NCBI GenBank assembly: GCA_030533445.1
Contig: CM060080.1
Span: forward strand, 4,778,052 to 4,842,051
Length of the DNA stretch: 64,000 nucleotides
From: Cyprinodon diabolis
Lineage: Eukaryota; Chordata; Actinopteri; Cyprinodontiformes; Cyprinodontidae
Reading direction: 5' to 3'
Shown here: one piece after another, positions 1 through 11,985 of the stretch
Layout of the letters: each line of letters opens with the position of its first letter
How positions within the stretch are numbered: position 1 is the first letter of the stretch
Notes under the pieces: model-generated
Databases searched by the model: none
Seen by the model: the letters and a program-made list of their open reading frames with translations, nothing else
What the model was told of the DNA's origin: nothing
Translations under genes and position numbers: made by a program

Positions 1-98
1 AAAAGTACAAATCCTTAAACACTTTAGACTTAAACACTCAAAAACCAGCAAAAACCAGATGTTGAAGACAAAAGAGAAATCTGTTCCAAGAACTATCC

Positions 99-1600
99 TT
101 AACCCTGGAGAACCCAAGAACCCTTTTTTTGTTTGGAAAATTTTGAAATACACATTAAATGACCAGTATAAGTCCACTGAACACCAAAATATCCACTTTT
201 TCAAGTTTTAACCGTTTATTGCCAAATTTAGGATTTGTGCCAAATTTGAACCTTTGGGCTTTAGACGTATCATTTCAAAGAATAACAGTAACAAACACAG
301 TCTATGTAAACTATTTTATATTTAGGGAAAAAATCAAATAAACACACAGCTACACATAAAAAATTTTGTATTTCTTTTTTTTATGTTAGAACTGGATTTC
401 AAATATACAAACACTTTGGCTAATGGAAACCAGAACACAAGGCCAAAATTACGACACCTACAACATGTGTCCTACCTTGTGAAAAAATCTGTTCTACTAC
501 ACTAGACATTGTGGTAATCTTTGAAACATTTTTTTTTGTTTATGCAGAGAGTAACTGCACATTTTTCACAGTGCATTTCAGTTTTGAGGTCCTTGCGCAC
601 AGCACATCGACGGCGATGGTCCTCCTTGACAGGCCAATGGGCAGTTTGGTCGAAACGAACATCTGCACTCTGATAAACTCGAACAAATCTTGGTGGTGGG
701 GAGGAGGTGCAAGGAGTCGTTGGCCTTCCCCGCCTTCTTGCTGTTCCAACTTCAACCAAGCCTTGAGCAACCAAACCCTGAAACTTGCAAAGTTTGAGTA
801 CTTTTGATCTAGTAATTCCCTTTGCCTCACAATCACGTTGTGAAAGAAGCCATGCATTGATCACTGCAACAGACATGAAATGCCAGAAAAGTATCATATA
901 CCAGCGACGGGTCCTGATGGGGAATTTACAGCATGCAAGATGCGCATCCAGTGTGTCAACTCCTCCCATAGAAGCGTTGTACTCCTTGACGATGTTTGGC
1001 TGATCCATGTTGGTGTACTCTTTTTTGGACTTGTCCCAGCGCTGAGCCTTTCCCAATGGCTCTGGTCCAGCATATGTTGACATCAAAGTGACAGTTTTTG
1101 TGTCTTGCCATTTCAAACAAACAGTGTTGGTGTTGGACTCGATTCGATAATCATAGGATCCACGGCCATTTTTAGACAGATCTTTGTCTGTCATCAGATT
1201 GCAACTCGGCATGCGATTTTTTCGCACAGTTCCTGTGTAGTAGATGCCCTTTGTCAATAAACTATCAATGAGAGGCATTGAAGTGAAGAAATTGTCTGCG
1301 AAAATCAGGAAATGTACTTTCTCTGGAAGAGATTCACGTAGCTTCAACACAATGTCTCCACCAACTCCCAACCGACTCTTCCCTTTTTGTTCATTGCATC
1401 CACCTTTTCCCTGATATATGTCAAAGTCATGCAGGAGGCCAGTGACACAGAAGCGCGTCCACACTTTGAATCCCCATGGATGTGGCTTCCCTTTTATGTA
1501 CTGCCTTATACCACCAAATTTCCCTTTGTAAGGCACCATCATCTCATCAATTCACTGTTTTTGGAGAGGTGTTATGGTCAGAATTGGTTGATGACAACTG
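99..1600 (-). mobile_element. piggyBac-type DNA transposon, 5'-truncated remnant
   Basis: The element is identified by the transposase relic it carries. Its 3' end is on the left, where TTAA at 99-102 is followed directly by CCCTGGAGAACCC; piggyBac elements insert at TTAA and have ends starting CCC. No matching inverted end followed by TTAA was found to the right up to about 2.5 kb, and sequence above 1.6 kb shows no transposase similarity that I can recognise. The copy is therefore read as having lost its 5' end. The interval 103-500 would be 3' non-coding sequence. The class is secure, the left boundary is probable and the right boundary is arbitrary. Confidence 0.65.
502..1572 (-). pseudogene. 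piggyBac transposase (PGBD-like), catalytic and C-terminal part, with a nonsense codon
   Basis: A cut-and-paste transposase of the DDE_Tnp_1_7 family, which excises and inserts DNA at TTAA in the nucleus. The longest ORF (346 residues from the Met codon at 1540-1542) contains DNFFTS with an Asp near residue 83 and MGGVDTLD with an Asp near residue 196, matching the second and third catalytic aspartates. The C-terminus (about 313-345) has a Cys/His pattern RRRC, C..C, LC, CF..YH typical of the piggyBac zinc-binding tail. The first catalytic Asp lies in IDE just before that Met (1543-1551), and a TGA at 1552-1554 separates it from TPLQKQ upstream. The stop could be a CGA-to-TGA change. Family members usually have over 500 residues, so the N-terminal region is missing. 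Judged non-functional. Confidence 0.9.
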
Positions 1601-2529
1601 ATGACTGATGGATTTGCTAACTTGAGGGATAAAGCAGAGGTAGCATGGATCTGTAGGGGTTTGATTCAGCATGCTGTGCAGAAGAATTTGAGTTAGATCA
1701 AACAGCGTTGGTACTTGAATAGACATCGTGGAGAGCAGGTAGGCAGGCAGGTGATGAAGACTGTGAACTGCTGCACACAGGTAAGACCTTTTCCATGAAG
1801 ATCAGAGACAAACTGAGGTTCACTAGTTGTCTGGAACAATAACAAAATCCACTTTATAAGAGATTCACAAGAAGACAAAATTAAACAAGAAACATATTCC
1901 TGGTTCAGGTCTTTAGCTGGAATAACATCAGGCATAATCATCCAGAGAAGAGAGGGAATTCTTCGCCTACTTATATACACCTTTTTTTTTTTTTAACTGT
2001 GTCCTGTTTGGCAATGTGGCAATAACAATAATTGTCCTGATGCCAAAAAGAGCCCAACAGATTTTTCTTTCACAAGTGGAGTAGTACGGCTATTGCCATA
2101 GTGCTCCGCCCGATTTATGCATATAAATAGCTTTACTATAATTCATGCTTGGAGTATTATAGATTTTATGGAAACAGCAATTTAAGTAGAACAGGAAAGG
2201 AAAAACATGAAAATGAGAAAAGATGAAAAAAAGAGGCGATAAAAGGGAGATAATGATAAAACATCTTCAGTCTGCTTCATCACCTGCAAAGAGCTCTGAA
2301 AAGAGCAGCATAACCAACAGATATTGTATAAGAGATACAATAAAGTAACAACTTGATACTATCCTATAGTAGTATTATTTAATCTGACATGTATACTGTG
2401 GTAACTGAAGATAAGAACATGGGCTTTCTGTTTGGAAGTGAATCTCTTAAGTTCCTAGAACCAAGCACCTGTAGTTGTTTGTGAGAGTGCACTTCTGCAT
2501 TTAGAGATTATCCGAAGGAAAAATGCTCA
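1601..2529. other. No gene recognised; AT-rich spacer
   Basis: Ordinary AT-rich sequence with a poly-T run near 1982. Short ORFs here lack domain features. Part of it may be the decayed 5' portion of the neighbouring piggyBac copy, but I cannot align it to the family. Confidence 0.5.
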
Positions 2530-2925
2530 GTAGTGGTTGTGAAGAGCCAAAGACCCACCACCTAAGAGCACTGAGGCAGGCGCCGGGGGACTCAAAACCC
2601 CAGACGCCCAAAGGGAGCCCCAGAGCGAAGGCGCCCAGGAGGGGCCAACCCAGGAAATCTGCCCCCCTACCAGGGGAAGAGGAGAGACGGCCCAGAGGAA
2701 ATGCCCGAAATATCGAAGCCCCCAGGAGGCGCGGGGACAAGCCCACAGGCCAGCAGCCAGCCATCCCGAAGTGGAATCGGCCATGGGCCCATGGGACCCG
2801 AGACCCCAGGGGGCCGCCAGGAATAAGCCAGTAACCGCCTGGGCATCCAACCCCAAACACTGAGCACCACCAGTGCACTGGCGAGCCCAAGCGATAGCCA
2901 GCGGAGAGGGGCAGGATGGGAGAAA
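2530..2925. other. GC-rich island with overlapping ORFs, origin unknown
   Basis: This stretch is sharply richer in G and C than the AT-rich DNA around it, and purine-rich on the plus strand. It keeps several frames open on both strands (about 100 residues on plus, up to about 160 on minus), which is what biased composition alone would give. The plus-strand reading is Pro/Arg/Gly-rich with no recognisable domain. Candidates are the 5' region of a retrotransposon, a fragment of a repeat, or a transferred GC-rich piece. I do not assign a function and do not treat the ORFs as genes. Confidence 0.4.
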
Positions 2926-3590
2926 TGGGCTCCACACTTAGCAGATACTTGAGATAGTCTTGGGAGAGGGAGCAGTTCAGACCTGAACCTGACAAGTAGA
3001 CAAAAAAAAAAATACAGTCTCAATCACATGGATCATTTTGATTGATGTGAAATGTTTGATTGATGAGCCTTGTTTGTCCACCGTACAGCTTATTAGGAAG
3101 CTCTGACCAAAGGTGCATAACTATTTATAAACAAAGGATGAGGGATCATAATATCAATTTTATTGAGTTTAGTGTTATTGAATCCACATCAAAAACGCAG
3201 AATGTCAAACAACATTTTTGCCTCCAGTTAATGTCACCATAACAGGCTAACTAGACGCATGAAGGTCTAATATTAGAAAATTGTTATTCTCAAGTTATTG
3301 TTGATAAATGTTCAGGGTCAGAATTTTTTCGAATTTATACGTCTTTAAATTATGCAGTGTTTGTCGATTTTAAGCTGTTTGTTTGGGGTGAATTGATCAT
3401 GGAAGAAATTATTTTACTAGATTTTTTTTAATTCATTGAATCCAGGATATGATTTCTGTTTTTTAACAGGTTGTGTTTCATTAACTAATAGGCCGTCGAT
3501 CTGGCCTGTTGCACATCCCAAATAACACTGGCATAAATGAACTAACCACTGCAGAAAAGTAGAGATATTGAAGTTTATTAATCTAAAACT
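2926..3590. other. No gene recognised; AT-rich spacer
   Basis: AT-rich DNA with a short poly-A run near 3002-3011. No repeat boundary, coding signal or RNA gene is visible. Confidence 0.5.
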
Positions 3591-3591
3591 G

Positions 3592-3762
3592 GATAAATTC
3601 ACCTCTGCATTTAACCCATCCCTTTTGGGAGCTGTGAGCTGCCACTGTGTGGCGCCTGGGGAGCAGTGTGGGGTTAAGGTTCTTGCTCAGGAACCTAGAG
3701 AGGAGGATTCTCAGAGCACAAGCGCACTGCTCTAACCACTCAGCCCACACTTCCCATGTAGA
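3592..3762 (+). repeat. Dispersed repeat family A, copy 1
   Basis: The block with CATTTAACCCATCC, GGGAGCTGTG, GTGGGGTTAAGGTTCTTGCTCAG and CTCTAACCACT matches a second copy near 61540-61710 in the same orientation, with scattered differences. The two copies in one window show it is a dispersed repeat. The end with CTCTAACCACT..GCCCAC resembles the reverse of a SINE or MITE head, but no TSD was found. The ORF across it is incidental. Confidence 0.7.
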
Positions 3763-3767
3763 AGCCA

Positions 3768-4235
3768 ATGTTGCAGATAGATCGGCCTGTTTTCCAGTGC
3801 GGTCCTGTTTCTCTGACCGTGACTAACTGGATGTGCTCTCTTCGTCCTCTGACATGGGAGCTGGCTCGGAGCTCGTCTGCCTGGCTGTGTGTTTCCTGGA
3901 CGGGGCCGCCTTTTGCAGCTGCTTTTTGTGTCTCTGCTTCTGTCTCCTTGAACCCCAGTCGGCCTCAGCAGATGGCCGCTCACACTGAGCCTGGTTCTGC
4001 TGGAGGTTTCTTCATGTTAAAAGGGAATTTTTCCTCTCCACTGTCGCTACAAGCATGCTTACTGTGAGGGATTGTATTTGAGTCAATGAGTCGATGCAAT
4101 CAACTGGTTTTCCTTAGATAGAAAACTTTGAATCAATCTGACTGGATGATCTGGTTGAACTGTAAAGTGCCTTGAGATGACGTGTTGTGAATTTGGCGCT
4201 ATATAAATAAAATGAATTGAATTGAACTGAATTAG
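3768..4235 (+). repeat. Dispersed repeat family B, copy 1 (sense orientation)
   Basis: Contains the family's diagnostic modules in order: CTCTGACCGTGACTAACTGG, GACATGGGAGCTGGCTCGGAG, the GGCCTCAGCAGATGGCC module, CTGGTTCTGCTGGAGGTTTC, TCTCCACTGTCGCTACAAGC and a 3' end with GTAAAGTGCCTTGAG then GGCGCTATATAA and an ATTGAATTGAA tail. Seven further copies or fragments lie in this window, mostly inverted. The short tandem tail suggests retroposition. The 99-residue ORF inside is a by-product of the repeat; the same frames are open in other copies. Confidence 0.85.
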
Positions 4236-6689
4236 CAGGCGTAATCAACAGTGTTGAGTATTAAATGAATATGTTTTACAACCTTTCTAAGTGACCAAAA
4301 AAAAAGATGCCCTCTTGCATATGTTGTTGCAAATGGAAGCCATTTTAATTCATTCCTGCTGGCTTCATGGCAATGCAGCCGTACTGTACCTATGCAGCCT
4401 ATGATGATCAAGGGGATCTGTTTTTAATGGATAACGAGACAAAATGCATACATTTTAAAAAAGATGAGCCAAGAAAATAAATTATACACAGTACGGGTAA
4501 AGCAGATCAGTTACGTTTTAGCAAAGGCCTTTCAGGATCATGAGACGAAACCTTTATGCATGTAAAAGCAATGTTAGAGCAAAATATTTACCACCGCTAA
4601 TCTTTTGTTAGCATTAACTAAACCTGTCTTAACTTACCTGTCTGGAAGGAAAGCAGCAACCCCTGTGTGTCCCTTAATCGCCACCAGTGCTGAAAAGCTT
4701 GCTAAACTCTTTGCAAAGTAAAGCATTTTTCTGTTATTACATTGATCAATTCTGCATCTGATGTGTTTAAGATAAAGTACGAGCTGTGATTTGACATAAG
4801 ACACAAAAACAAGTTCAAATTGCTCCCATCTGCTTGACATAATAGGCGGTTCTCCATTTACAAGTATTAAGTGTAGAGAAAAGGCAAGCAGTTGTCGAAG
4901 CTGCTTGACTGTTTTGTGTCTGTGTTGCTGCATAATCATTCCCTTGTGTCAGGAAAACTGATTTTTGTGTCCTTGTTCTATTTCCAGAACTGTGGTAATA
5001 TTGTTTCCCTCATACCTTTTTCATGCTTCTAACCTGCACACAAGTTCTACCCTTGAGGTGTCACCACTTGGTAATTTATTGCCAAAGATGCTGTGTTCAT
5101 TCAATGCATTTGTATGACACCAGGTTGTTTTCATTTGTTATCTTGACTACTTCAACTAGAGCCAAGTTTCCCCATCTGGGAAAATAGAATGACTCAAATT
5201 AAATGAAAAGCAAATGGTAACTGATTGATTTGCCTCTATTTATATGCTTGTTTAATCAGCACAATCTGCAGTCATTTGTGAATGCATTCATGAACTCCTT
5301 TAATATTTCTCTTCATTAGATTTTGTTAAATTGTATCCCTCCCCATCCTTTCTAAAAGTAGGGTCTTATTGTACATGAATATAGCAATTAATCTCAACTT
5401 TTAAAGATCAAATCTATTAAAATGTTGATGCTAGATACAATTATCTGATCTAGGAAAGATGAGCAGATGAGAAATACTTAAAGAAGGCATCTCTACAAGA
5501 GATTCGACAGTCTGTTTAAGCTGCTGACTGAACTGCTGCTCCAAGGAGGCTTGTTTGTCTCCTAGTGATGATGGACCTGCTGTTACACCTTTGCCCTCAG
5601 CGATATGGCTCAGAGAACATTGCTGTCACGGCATACTGCCGTCCACACTGACCGTCTGAGGGAGACTTGTAAGGTTACCTTGAAATGGCAAGGACCCGAT
5701 GGACGAGATGACTTTTCCATGTATTGTAATAACAGGAAGACAGAGTGCACATGGGCCAGGTGTTCTCAGAAACAAATGGAACTTTGGATTGGGGTAATTG
5801 AACCGTCTCTCTTCCAATTATACAAACAAAACAGCATCTGCTAAATCTAACATAATTTTATAAATGACAGGCAAGCAATGACAAATGAATCTGTTTTAGA
5901 TATCAAGACATCTGCTGTTCATCAAGTCAGCATCAGGGTTTAAAGCAGCAGCTGTCTTTGGTTTTCTAACTTTTATTTCATCTTGCTAATAAGGGATTAT
6001 TTCTAAGATTAAGAAGGTAATCATCCTCTTGTGCAAAGTATTTTAATATGTTTTGGTCTAACTTCTTTCTTACTTCTCTAAAGTTTTAAAACTTTTGCAT
6101 TTTTTTTTTTTTTTTTTTAATAAATAAATGGCCAAAATGACCCAGTGCTTCCCGTCAAGGACCAAATTGCAGAAAAGGTTTGATGAAAAGAAACACTGCA
6201 TAAATAAAATAAATCAATCAATGAAAATGGAGCAAAAGTTTGTGTAAAAGGCTTTTTATTCTTAAAGGGACGGTTAGAAATCATATTGTGATTTCATAAA
6301 AACAAAACTCTTTTCAAGATTATGTTTTTGAGCTGCCGTTCTAACAAAATGCATTTTTAAAGTCAAAATCGGGGACATGTTGGCTTTTGAGAAATGGTCT
6401 CATTAAAAGACTAACCAATTACAGATAAGAATGTCCTGTAACTGGGCGCTCATGTAATTCTTGACTTTCCAGAGACTGTGATATAAAGCAAGACAGCATG
6501 ATATTTGTAAAAGTTTAACAACAAGTCATTTATTAGATAAAATAATAGCAAAAAAGAAAAACCAGTGCTATTTTCTATATAATGTTACCATGGTCAAATA
6601 GCATCAAATAATAGGAATGACTCATAATGTACAGAAACTTTTGAGCATAATACCTACTTGAAAGCCCAGGTCAAAATGGAAGCCACCTC
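4236..6689. other. No gene recognised; unique AT-rich DNA
   Basis: No recognisable repeat, RNA gene or coding exon. A poly-T run lies near 6101-6118. The segment around 5480-5830 is less AT-rich and keeps a 79-residue ORF, but I see no domain or splice context that supports it. Confidence 0.4.
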
Positions 6690-6965
6690 CCAAGGTGGAG
6701 AATGACAGAGTCAAGATCCTGGGGGACTTCAAGATAGAAATAGAGAAAATCATAATAGCCATCCAAGCTGACATCCATAAGCAACAAAGGACAGCTGTTG
6801 ATCAAGTTGGAAATCCAAAGATATAGAAGCATAAGGGAAAAAAGAATAAGGGACCCTGGAGAAATACAAAGGGTTTAAGGAAGAACTAGAAAGAGCCTCT
6901 AAGGTGAAGGTAATTGTAGTGATCTCGGTCATCGGAGCACGCAGGGTAATAACCCCCAACCGGAG
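6690..6965 (+). pseudogene. Non-LTR retrotransposon protein relic (C-terminal fragment)
   Basis: In one plus frame the DNA reads NDRVKILGDFKIEIEKII and then QRTAVDQVG; after a frameshift it reads KYKGFKEELERASKVKV followed by IGARRVITP. These match, in order, the C-terminal block that follows the reverse transcriptase in a widespread group of animal LINEs (consensus features: WDF.I.TD, DIVV.D, KYQ.LKEEL, VVP.VIGALG). The frame is broken between the parts and stops are present, so this is a dead fragment of about 90 codons. The LINE family cannot be named from it. Confidence 0.65.
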
Positions 6966-9900
6966 AAGTTGTGGCTCATGATGGCTCTGCGCTCGCTAAT
7001 AAGAAACAGTATCCAGCAAAGAGATCTGGATTAAAGAGGAGTCAACGTCGTCTTCTGCTGAGTCGATCCACAATTACTACTGACTGCTTTGACCAAGCTG
7101 TAGCGGCTAAAATCCTATATTTTAGGCTACTGGTGGTTGTTGTTGGAAGGCATTGGTTTTACGTGCGCTCAATTAAGATTTAGAATGCCGCTCTTCCGTT
7201 TGACATAAAATCAAGTCATTTATTTTCAGTACAAAGTCCATTGTCTTACTGTTTCCCTTAAGATCCACATAAATTCGACATATATCCAAACCAAGCACAG
7301 TAGAAAACTGCCTCAGACTATTAACAACACCTGAACAGAATTGATGGTTGATCTTAAATAATCCCCTCATCAGTCACTCAGAACTCAAAATTAAATACGC
7401 CCCCTGGTGGCGACAAACACCAAAGGATAATTGGCTCCTACACAAGCAGTCATTTCTGATCGCTCCTCTACTGCTGAAGTCTATTTGAGACCTAATTTGT
7501 TTTTGTTTACTCTGCAATGCTGGTTTTCTTTTTCTGACTATGCATGACTGTATTATTCAACCTGAGGAGAACCAAAGATCAGAGAGGATTGTAAAGAAAA
7601 ATCCACCTTCTGGAGACACAATATTCTGCCTTCCAAGCACCAGTCTGACTCACAAACTCCCAACCAGATGGAGTGAAAGGTAAAGAAGCCGTTTTCTTTT
7701 TATGGAGCTGCTGATTCCCTCAGCACACTTTATTCAGAAGTAGGTCTGATGTTGATATTTACCCCAAAAGCCAGAATCCAGCTTTTTCATTGTTTCACAC
7801 TCAATCTTTTTTGCTTTCCAGAATATTTGTGAAATTTAACATATATTTCTCACTTGATTTTATTAATACTAAAAGCTTTTCATCATATGCAACACAGAAT
7901 ATCATAATATTCCAACATAACGGAACCTGCTGCTTTATCTCTGTCAATTGCTCTTGGTTTTGATCAATCTGGGTCCTAATAGATGGAGAATGGTTTAAAA
8001 CCCTAAACTGGTCCATTTTAGACAGAAAGAAGAAGAAGTTCAGAATTTAATCGGCCAAATCTAAGCTTGTGATGTTGTTCGAAATCTTTAAAACAATTTT
8101 TCCACCTTCTCTTTAATGCAATTCATTCATCATTCTGAAAAATAAAAAGTTGTGTAATCTTTAGATTTCATTCAAGGGAACTTTTTGGCCTTGCAGTCCT
8201 TCTCAAAAACATGCTTTAATCACTGAGATGCAAACATTCTGACCATGAAGAGAGCAAAGCTTTTTATTCTCAGAAGTTTTATTAAGCAGAAGTAAACTGC
8301 AGGAATTCTTGTCCACTTTAAATTGTTGCTGAATCTCCTGCAGCCATGGCCAAACTATGTAGCAAATGTTCTTTTTACTACTTGGTCTGATGGTTATGAA
8401 ACCTCCCTGTGAGTCCAGTGGGTGGTAGATGCCATGTGAGCTTGGAGAGGGAAAGAACGCTGAGCATGGTTTGAGGCATAATTGCCAGCTACAGGGCTGC
8501 CAATGGCGCTCTGGCTGCGTGAGCATCTAGTAGAGCTTGTTCTGACCTAAAAGGTCAGAAACAACTTTTTCTACAAAGATAACATTTATTTTAGAAAATA
8601 AAACAAAAACAGTTTGCATCTTCAAACTCCCATCAGACATTTATCAGAAGGACTTCTTTTTATTGATCAAGAAAAATATTTTTAACAGACTTTTATTCTT
8701 GTTGGTTTATAGTATATAAAATTCTGTTGCTGACGTCCATGCAGACCGAAAGAAATAAGAAATGTGTCTTCGCTCCTCACTCCAAAGGAAAAGCTCAACC
8801 CATAATCTGAAGCAAATGTGATCTCTAAAACGCAATCTTAAAATATTAATTCATACATAAAAAAACAAACAATATATGATCTGTAAAAAAGGGTTTTCAT
8901 AAAATAGAAATAGAAAATATATCATTTAAAAAAAAAATGAAAATATTAAATATGAAATAATACAAAAAATAGATAAAACATGACAAATAAATCCTTTTAG
9001 ATTGAAAAATACTAGAAAACAGCAAAGTTACTCTTTTTTTTTTTTAATTTCCATTTACAAAACAGGATTTTGCTTGCAACTATAATGGAACAAACTTCAC
9101 TTCAGATCCAATCTGCTTGCAGCTCTTCTCGGGATGCACATACTGTAACTAATGAAAGATGTGATTTCTTGCTCATACAAATTAGCTAAAGATGACCGTA
9201 AAGTGAACTGCAGGAGGTTTAATTCCCCATGTTTACTTCACTGGCAGAGCTTTTGTTTTGTTTAATTCTTTGTGCTAATAAAGACTTCAGTCAGATCACA
9301 CATGGGGCTCTGACTGACTACACACTAACTGATGCACGACAACTGCCTCTACCAACAAACTCGCCGTTGGCGTCATAAGAAAAAGAATAGATAAGAAGCA
9401 TTATTGTGTACTCGGAAAATTATATTACTTTTTTTTTAAATTTACATCAAAAAGCATAGAACTTCTCTAAGTTTCACATCCTTGCCTCATTTAAATTTCT
9501 AACTTTTTTTTTACTTTAAACTCATTGGAGTGTATATTTTTCTTTTCACTGATTTGGTTTTATCTTAAAAGCAATTGAGGAATCTATTAATGCTCCTTAC
9601 CTGTTCCTCACATAACTCTACCTTCTTTTTTTGCCCTGGGGCATTGCTCGGTGTTTCCTGTATGTCTGTGTGAAAATAGTTATATGCGGGAGTAAATTAA
9701 CATGACATTTTTTTATGAAGTTTCCTCAAAAAAAGCCAGACTACTTTTAAAAAAAGCAAAAGAGGTGTTCACTGCAAAATTTAAGGACTTTGTGAAAGAG
9801 TATCGAAGATGATTTTAAGCCAGGGGACCTAAATTCGGATCCTGTTTAACTATATACTTCTTAAAGCTTGTTTTGAAGTTTTAGTGGAATTGAAAGCATA

Positions 9901-10362
9901 GTTGAGAAAAAATTGGAATATGTTGTAAAAAAAAAATTTAAAAAGAAAAAAGAACATGCAGGCTTTTCTTCCAAAAAAGCTGCTTCAAGCTGGGTCTGAT
10001 CAAACTATACATATATTTTAGAGGAAAGGTTTGCTAAAAATATTAGTGTTCTCTGTATAAACAGCAAAACAGTCCTCTTTAAAGCCAACGTATTAGCATG
10101 CTCCTTTTCATGGTGCATTCACCATAGAGGTGCTTCTGCTTGTCTGACATTTTGCAAGCAACTGCATGGTAAGTGACAGCTCCACTCCTGTCGTTTTACC
10201 CTGTCTTCAAATAGGAAGAGCTTCTATTTGCTGGTTTCAACTCAAAATGGTGCATGTCGATTTTACCCAGCAAGCATCTGTGCTTTATTCATTGTAGAAA
10301 GCCAAACAGCAGTGACAGCGTCCCTGGGTCCATCAGATCATCCGGAGATTCTCTCAGTTCAG
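6966..10362. other. No gene recognised; long AT-rich unique region
   Basis: Only short ORFs without domain features. The longest, 107 residues on the minus strand at 8203-8526, has no recognisable motif and no splice context. Poly-T and poly-A runs occur near 9029-9040 and 9928-9940. No TSD-bounded element was recognised. Confidence 0.4.
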
Positions 10363-10363
10363 A

Positions 10364-10945
10364 AAATTCAATTCAGACAGTTTATTTATATAGCGTCAAT
10401 TTACATAATCTCAGCAAAAGTGGAGAGGAAAAACTCCCTTTTAAGAGGAAGAAACTTCCAGCAGAACCAGGCTCAGTGTGAGCGGCCATCTGCTGAGGCC
10501 GACTGGAGTTCAAGGAGACAGAAGCAGAGACACAAAAAGCAGCTGTAAAAGGCGGCCCCGTCCAGGAAACACACAGCCAGGCAGACGAACTCCAAGCCAG
10601 CTCCCATGTCAGAAGATGAAGAGAGCACATCCAGTTAGTCACAGTCAGAGAAACAGTAATACACTGAAAAAACAGGCCGATCTCCAACATCTATAAACAA
10701 AGTTGTTGATGGCAGCAGCACAGCTGATATTTCTCTCCAGGATGGAGTCACAGCCAAACAGGAACAGACCAGATGAAGCTACTATGAGAAAAAGCAGAGA
10801 GAGCAGAACGTTAGAGATTGAACTAATAGATTCTGTAGAGTGGGAGAATGGAGATAGAATTAAGCAGGATGATGAAAAAGGGGTCCCTATGTCCTCCAGC
10901 AGTCTAAGCCTATAGCAGCATAACTATAGAGATAGCTCAGGGTCC
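10364..10945 (-). repeat. Dispersed repeat family B, copy 2
   Basis: Starts with AATTCAATTCAG and TTTATTTATATAGCGTCAAT, the reverse complement of the family 3' end, then carries GTGGAGAGGAAAAACTCCC, CAGCAGAACCAGGCTCAGTG, CTGAGGCCGACTGGAGTTC, CAGCTCCCATGTCAGAAGAT and GAGTCACAGCCAAACAGGAAC. The last module is the distal part shared with copy 7 (57600-57780). Part of the proximal module (TCTAAGAAAACCAGTTG..) is deleted relative to copy 7. Frames open on both strands are repeat by-products. Confidence 0.85.
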
Positions 10946-10954
10946 ATTAGCTTC

Positions 10955-11465
10955 ACTGCAATTCAGTTAAATTCAATGGATTTACAGAGAACCAAATCAT
11001 AACGTACTAATCTCAAGGCACTTTACAAAGATGATTCAAGCAGACCATAGAGTCTGATCTGTTCAATATTTTCAAAGAAAAATCCTCTTATTGCATCAAA
11101 TTATTGACTCAACAATAATCATTCACACCAAACATGCATGAAGCCATGGTGGAGAGAAAAACTCCCTTTTTTTTAGAGGAAGAATCCTCCAGTGAAACCA
11201 GAACCAGGTTCAACGTGAGCAGCCATCTGCCAAGGCTGACTGAGGTTCAAGGAGACAGAAGCAGACAGGACAGACAGAAAGAGCAGAGATACAAAAAGCA
11301 ACTGTCAGCCAGCACCACAGGCGAACCTATCCAGGAAATACACAGCCAGGCAGACGAGCTCTGGGCCAGCTCCCATGTCAGAGGATGAAGAGAGCACATC
11401 CAGTTAGTCACAGTCAGAGAAACAGGACTACACTGAAAAACAGGCCAAGCTAGCTATTGTCTAAA
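10955..11465 (-). repeat. Dispersed repeat family B, copy 3
   Basis: Lies immediately beside copy 2 in the same orientation. It begins CAATTCAGTTAAATTCAATGG, keeps CAAGGCACTTTACAAAG, then the GTGGAGAGAAAAACTCCC, GAAACCAGAACCAGGTTC and CAGCTCCCATGTCAGAGG modules, and ends after ACTGAAAAACAGGCC. It is more diverged from the other copies than copy 2 is from copy 7, so it is probably an older insertion. Confidence 0.8.
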
Positions 11466-11754
11466 GCAGTACACAGAGAACCAGCAAACTTATCAACAAA
11501 AATCATCAAACTGTGAAGAAGAATAAACCAAATGTTTACCCTTTGCAGCACTGCCCAGTGATGCAAAAGAGGCTAAAAGTGAAACAGATTCTTTCAAATT
11601 TCTAACGCCGTTATCTGATAATAAACTGCTAAAGTGAAACCTTCTTTTGGGGCTGGAGAATTCCGTCAGGGAGCTGCAAGAGGAGGAAGAATAATTAATG
11701 ATTCAACAGATTTCTAACAGTCATATTGAAATAGCTTTTATAAAATACAGTCAC

Positions 11755-11985
11755 AAATATCTGCAAATGCATTCCTTACTTTATCCTATGTTAAATAATT
11801 TTTTCTATCTTCCACATTTAGTGAAAAAGCTTTGTCCTCGCTGTGCTCTTTCATCCTACATCACAGCCATTCCAGTCCCGGACTGCTTGTCACAATACGA
11901 CAAGACACAAGAGTTCAGATTTTCAGGCTTCAGTGAACGTTGCTGCACATCCACCACAGCTGTCGCTGTGCCGTATTCACTATAA
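11755..11985 (+). repeat. Repeat family F, copy 1 (weak)
   Basis: Shares GCATTCC(T/C)TACTTTATC, GAAAAAGCT, CCTACATC(A/C)CAGCCA and the following CCAGTCC/CTAGTCC motif in the same order with 18395-18490. Both copies sit next to a family B copy, so they may be an outer part of a larger family B element. Function unknown. Confidence 0.45.

Noticed and set aside
2501..2995. 164-residue minus-strand ORF in the GC-rich island
   Set aside because: Low-complexity Gly/Leu/Trp/Pro composition, explained by GC bias; similar length frames exist on the other strand.
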